21,644 nt of DNA, from assembly GCA_023807065.1 (NCBI GenBank), contig JAJJLU010000712.1, forward strand, positions 1 to 21,644, given 5' to 3'. Each line of letters starts with the position of its first letter. Within the stretch, counting starts at the first letter, position 1. The DNA is from Isotricha intestinalis (lineage: Eukaryota > Ciliophora > Litostomatea > Vestibuliferida > Isotrichidae). A model generated the notes under the pieces. That model had not been told where the DNA came from. It was given only the letters and a program-made list of their open reading frames with translations, and did not search any database. This document shows, one piece after another, positions 17,608 to 21,644 of the stretch. Made by a program: the position numbers and the translations under genes.

Positions 17608-18606
17608 TTAATCAAGTAGTTCTACTTCTTCTCTAAAAGAAACTTTTTTACACATTTCTTTTTTTACACATATATTTTTATTATTTTTATTATTTTTTAA
17701 TATAGATTTAATTTTCTTTCTTTTAATTCTATGAATACAAGAAGTATATTCTCCAAAATTTTTCTCAATTTCTTTCGAAATATCAGTTTTAGAACTGATA
17801 GAAAAATTATCATAATTTTTATTGTTTTTCAAAATAAAAAGTTCTTCCCAAAATTTTGGTTCTTTAAAATTAGACTTTATAAGAGGAGACCTTTGTTTTA
17901 ATTTTTTAAATATCATAAATGAATTTATCACATTATAAAAGTTCCCTTTAGAATCATTAATAATTGAATATCTTGGATCAATTATTTTTTCATCATTTAC
18001 AATAAAATTTATAGACAGTTTTCTTTTTATTATTTTAAACTTTTTCAAAGATACATAATAACATTTTAAATATTTACTATATTCAAATTTTAATCTGATG
18101 TTAGGTTTATAAATTTGAATTGATAATTCGAAATTTTTTTTATTTAATTTTTTGTAAAAATTCTCTTTTGAAGTTGTAAGAATACATATTTTATTAAATA
18201 AATCTTCAGGAAAATTATATAAAAAAATTGCATCTTTTTGTAACAAATTTTTGAAATGATTTTTAATTAAAAAATTTCTAAATTTTTTTTGAATAATTAA
18301 AGCAGATTTTTCTCTTTTTAAAATTATTTCTTGAAGAATAAAAAAAGTTTTTAATTGTTTTTTCATTAAATATTTTCTCAAATTTCTTTGTAAACATAAA
18401 ACTGAATTTTTTCTTGTTTTTAATATTAATTTTATCAATTCAATTTTTTTAATCTCTTCTTCTGTTAAAGATGAAGGAGTATTATTAAGATTATTTTTTC
18501 TCTCTAAAATAGAAGAAATTATTGAAAGAGACTTTGAATGTTTGAATCTTGAATTTATTTTATTTTCAAATATTATTTGATTTGTTTCCAAAAAATTTAG
18601 TAGCAT
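17608..18606 (-). CDS. IQ-motif protein with possible AMPK-type glycogen-binding domain and PP1 docking motifs
   Basis: This is a basic 332-residue protein. Two IQ-like motifs, LQRNLRKYLMKK (72-83) and IQKKFRNFLIKN (105-116), suggest calmodulin or centrin binding. A beta-rich region (about 137-228) ends in INFIVNDEKIIDPRYS, NDSKGNFYNVI. This resembles the end of the AMPK-beta/CBM48 glycogen-binding fold, where F-x-V-D-G-x-W-x-x-D-P...D-x-x-G-x-x-N-N-V-I is typical; the Trp is Ile here, so carbohydrate binding is uncertain. The C-terminus carries SILK at 301-304 and KKVSF at 320-324. SILK upstream of an RVxF motif is the known pair of docking motifs for protein phosphatase 1, so a PP1 regulatory subunit is a reasonable inference. 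One exon, ending in TAA. Function otherwise unknown. Confidence 0.78.
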   Translation of the reverse strand: MLLNFLETNQIIFENKINSRFKHSKSLSIISSILERKNNLNNTPSSLTEEEIKKIELIKLILKTRKNSVLCLQRNLRKYLMKKQLKTFFILQEIILKREKSALIIQKKFRNFLIKNHFKNLLQKDAIFLYNFPEDLFNKICILTTSKENFYKKLNKKNFELSIQIYKPNIRLKFEYSKYLKCYYVSLKKFKIIKRKLSINFIVNDEKIIDPRYSIINDSKGNFYNVINSFMIFKKLKQRSPLIKSNFKEPKFWEELFILKNNKNYDNFSISSKTDISKEIEKNFGEYTSCIHRIKRKKIKSILKNNKNNKNICVKKEMCKKVSFREEVELLD

Positions 18607-18867
18607 ATTTTCTATATGAAACTAAATTAATTAAAAAAGATTTTGTTTCACTTTTTTTTTTAATTACCTTCATATAAAATATTAAACTTAAAATTTTTTT
18701 ATTTTGAAAATAAATATAACATTACAAATATAAAGTATTGTAAGAAAGATGTATTTACTTTAAATAGAAATAAATTTTATTTTTATATTGATATTTCTTT
18801 AAAGAAATAATATTATAATTCTAAAAAATAAGAAATAAAATTATAAAAAAAATTTTTAATTAAAAAA

Positions 18868-20753
18868 ATGACTCACAGGCCTTTTCGATTTTATAAATTT
18901 GAAGAAAATGAAAAAACAACATCTTCATTAAATTTCAATGAAAAAACAAATTTTTACAATACAAATAAATCATATAATTTTAAAAACCAAAATTATAAAA
19001 CATATAATAGCTTTCATCCATCAAATACAAATAAATTATCAAATTCAATGAATTTATTAAATAGCCAACAAAATTTCAATGTCCAAAATAATGAAAGAAC
19101 TTTACATTTTGATAGAAATAATATTTATCCAAAAAGTCAATTCCCCTTAAAGGAAATATTAAATATTAATTTTGAAGATATTTTAAATTATGGTAATTTA
19201 AATGTAATACAAAAATTTTTGCCTAATATATTATACTATAGATTTGAAAAAAACCAAGGAAGTTATTATTTTCCTAAAATAATACATCAATTTCAATTAT
19301 TACTTCTATTTTTATTTGATTTAAAAGCTCCAATAGAAAACTCAACTAATAATTTAAATATTTATTTAATAAATCCTAATTCTTCTATAAATTCAAGGAA
19401 AGAAAGATTGAAAAAAAAGAAAAATAATAATGATAATACAATAATTATAAATAATGAAAAAATAAAAGAAATACAAAAAAAAATAATGAACTTTAAAAAT
19501 ATTTTAATAACAAATGGATATAATGATAAAATTCCAAAAACAATACCTGACTTTAATTATGAACAAGGAAATTATTTTTGTGAAAAATGCTCAAATAAAA
19601 AATTTAATAGTTACGATGAAATTCATCAACATTATATTAAAGAACATTACTTCAATAATATTAAAGGAGATATCTTTATATCAAATAATAAATCACAAGA
19701 ATTTTATTTTAATAAAGAATTTAATAATATAAAAAATGATTTAAATAAATCTATTCAACAATTAAATAATAATAATTATGAAAGTCAAAAAATAGATGAA
19801 TTAAAAAAAGCTATAAGAAATTTAAATAATACAAATCAAAATAATTTTAATAATTTAAGCTTAAGTATAAATCCAAATCAAAATATTCAAGTTAGAAATT
19901 CAATATTAAAATCATATAATAATTATAATAATTATAATTATAATAATTTGGATGATATTAATCAAAAATTAGATATTATATCAAAAGAAGAAGAAAATCA
20001 ATTTCAAGAATTTCGTAATCAATTACAAAATTTCCAAATTGATATTTTTAAACAATTAAATAATATATCAGAAAATAAAAAAGTTTCGATTCCAAACGTT
20101 CTTATTAGAAAAAAAAAAAAATTATATAATGTTTCTCTTAAAAATGGAAAAACAGATTTAAAAGAAATACCAAATAAAAATAATTTGAGAAGTTCGAAAT
20201 TTCAAAATTCTAGTAAAGACCAGAAACCATTAATTAAAAAAGAAAAAACCGAACTTGATAATTATGAAACAAATAAAAATAAATATTATTTAGAGAATAT
20301 TGATGAAGTTTATTCTGATGATGAAAATATATAAATAAGAACAATAATGAAGATAAATTAAAAGCTAAAATAAAAAAGCATTCTTATTCAAATCTTTTTG
20401 AATTAAGAGAATATTATAATGAAAGAGATAAAGAAATTTTATTTAATAAAAATAACCAATTCAAAGATATTGAAGCAAATTATAATTTTTTAGGTTTAAA
20501 TATTTTTCGAAAATATGAAAAAGCAGTTCAAGAAGAAATCAATAATATATATCAAGAATTTAATATTGATTTAAATGATTATTCAAATTTACAGAAATTT
20601 GATTTTGAAAATTTGATTGAACAAATAACTAAAAAAAACAAAAAAGAAACCGATAAGTACTATTCTAATTACAGAGATAATCTTTATTCTTTAAATAAAA
20701 TTGAAGACATTTGTAAAGAAAATAATCTTCATATTCAAGATGATAATCAATAA
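18868..20753 (+). CDS. DZIP1-like ciliary zinc-finger protein
   Basis: The best model is join(18868..20307, 20340..20753), giving 617 residues; without splicing it stops at 20334 with 488. An Asn-rich leader with HRPFRFYKF at the start is followed by FPLKEILNINFEDILNYGNL and IQKFLPNILYYRF, then KIIHQFQLLLLFLFD (about 92-151), which fits the Dzip-like N-terminal domain. One C2H2 zinc finger lies at C238, C241, H255 and H260 (YFCEKCSNKKF...HQHYIKEH), spaced from the domain as in DZIP1/DZIP1L. A long Asn-rich coiled-coil-prone part follows. DZIP1 proteins act at the basal body and ciliary transition zone. Exon 2 adds 137 residues in an open, coding-like frame (HSYSNLFELREYYNERDKEI). An AT-dinucleotide indel at 20329-20334 instead of an intron would give nearly the same protein. 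Family moderate to good; gene extension good. Confidence 0.75.
20308..20339 (+). other. 32-nt intron (predicted)
   Basis: The segment begins GTTTATTCTG and ends TATAAATAAG. Removing 32 bases joins GAT GAA to AAC AAT AAT in phase 0 and restores an open frame of 137 codons, avoiding the TAA at 20332. It is close in size to the intron at 8613. Its splice-site flanks are weaker than that one's (no T-run before AG), so a two-base indel in ATATATA is a live alternative. Confidence 0.5.
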
Positions 20754-21644
20754 AATAATTAATTTATTTTTAAAATTATTTTTTTCTTAAACTTGAATTT
20801 AATTATTATTTAATAGAAATCTAAAATATAAGTAAATTAAAAGACATTAAAAATAAAAGAATCTGATGAAAATATGATATTTTATATAAATTAATTAATA
20901 AATCATATTCTTAAAAAATCAGAATATCGGTTTTCTTATAATTTTAATAAAAATAATAATTATTTCAAAATTTAGAAAAATGAATGTATTTATGTATTAA
21001 TCATTAAATTAAGAAATTAAATTTTATCTTATACAATGAAATTAAAGAAAAATGTATATTTTATTTGAATAATAAAATAATAAATGAAATATTCAACAAA
21101 AAAATATCAATTTTTCATTTTATCTAATTGACAATTACCTATTTCAATTTAATTTATCTATTCTTAAAACAAATAAATGATATTAAATTTAAAATTATTA
21201 TGTTGAAAAGAATCATTTCATTTAAACAAACAATAAGTATAATGAGAGGAATTTGAGAATTAGTTATTCTTTTTAATACATAATATGTACCTTTTGAATG
21301 GTATTTATTTATTAAATTTTTTTGAATTATTTTAATGAGTTTTTATTATATCAAAAATAATTAACTCTACTATTTATTTTTAAAATAAGTTTAAAAAAGT
21401 ATTATAGAATATTAATAAAATTAGTAATAGGTGATCAATCGACATAACATATATAATTTAAAAAAGAAAAAACATTAAATAATCATCATTTTCAATTAAA
21501 TATCGGTTGGTTTATATAAAAAAATATTTTTTCTCTTAAACTATAGAATTAGCAAATATAATATTGAAACAAAAATTGATCTTTTCCATCAACGTAGAGT
21601 TTTTCATTATTTATTGTATTTTCATTATCATTTTTCATTTCTAT
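20754..21644. other. Right-hand region without a recognised gene
   Basis: About 890 bases of A/T-rich DNA have stops in every frame beyond short stretches. On the minus strand the last 96 bases (21549-21644) are open from the edge to TAA and include an ATG at 21636-21638, reading NEKLYVDGKDQFLFQYYIC. This may be the end of a gene outside the window or a fragment. I see no telomere, RNA gene or repeat array, so the chromosome probably runs on. Confidence 0.45.

Noticed and set aside
19514..19732. Second plus-strand open frame inside the DZIP1-like gene
   Set aside because: It overlaps the zinc finger in another frame and shows only Ile/Lys-biased low-complexity sequence.
21549..21644. Minus-strand open stretch at the right edge, considered as a partial gene
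   Set aside because: Only 31 codons are visible, with no recognisable motif, and sequence to its left is full of stops; mentioned in the region entry but not called as a gene.

Overview
This window is the left end of a very A+T-rich eukaryotic chromosome, most likely from a ciliate macronucleus. It opens with four perfect CCCCAAT heptamers and a CCCCAAC unit, which is a C-strand telomere. Genes are dense and mostly without introns. Intergenic DNA is almost pure A/T and start codons sit in A-rich contexts. Genes end in TAA, with one TAG. A 1251-codon conserved ORF contains no in-frame TAA, TAG or TGA and uses TGG for Trp, so the code looks standard. That argues against Tetrahymena-, Paramecium- and Oxytricha-type codes (UAA/UAG = Gln) and favours a standard-code ciliate. 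A litostome such as a rumen entodiniomorph is my best guess, but it is an inference. No telomere is seen at the right edge, so the chromosome continues there.

Layout from the telomere inward: about 450 bp of subtelomeric A/T DNA; a small unknown gene (484-795); a membrane-anchored metallophosphoesterase on the minus strand (1016-2113), divergent by only 26 bp from a probably myristoylated calcium-dependent protein kinase (2140-4075, reading frame interrupted near 3790); a large diphosphoinositol-pentakisphosphate kinase/phosphatase of the PPIP5K/VIP1 family (4398-8153); a RasGAP-like plus VPS9 protein resembling GAPVD1, whose first exon lies before a 30-nt intron (8486-11704); a wrecked protein-kinase pseudogene on the minus strand (about 11932-12610); an Asn-rich protein with a Lys/Cys tail (12673-13626); about 1 kb holding decayed coding fragments; a Tctex-type dynein light chain (14634-15017); an Asn-rich protein with a ubiquitin-like C-terminus (15543-16559); a secreted/membrane TM2-like protein (16705-17229); a minus-strand protein with IQ motifs, a possible glycogen-binding-type beta domain and SILK plus RVxF phosphatase-1 docking motifs (17608-18606); a DZIP1-like ciliary zinc-finger protein continued across a probable 32-nt intron (18868-20753); and about 900 bp of right-hand DNA in which I recognise nothing firm.

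There is no operon logic here. Several products nevertheless belong to calcium/inositol-phosphate signalling (CDPK, PPIP5K, IQ-motif protein), endosomal traffic (VPS9 protein) or cilia (dynein light chain, DZIP1-like), as expected for a ciliate. The most useful points for a second look are the tiny introns that change two gene models, the frame break inside the CDPK EF-hand region, the kinase pseudogene, the loss of the RasGAP arginine finger, and the predicted PP1-docking protein.
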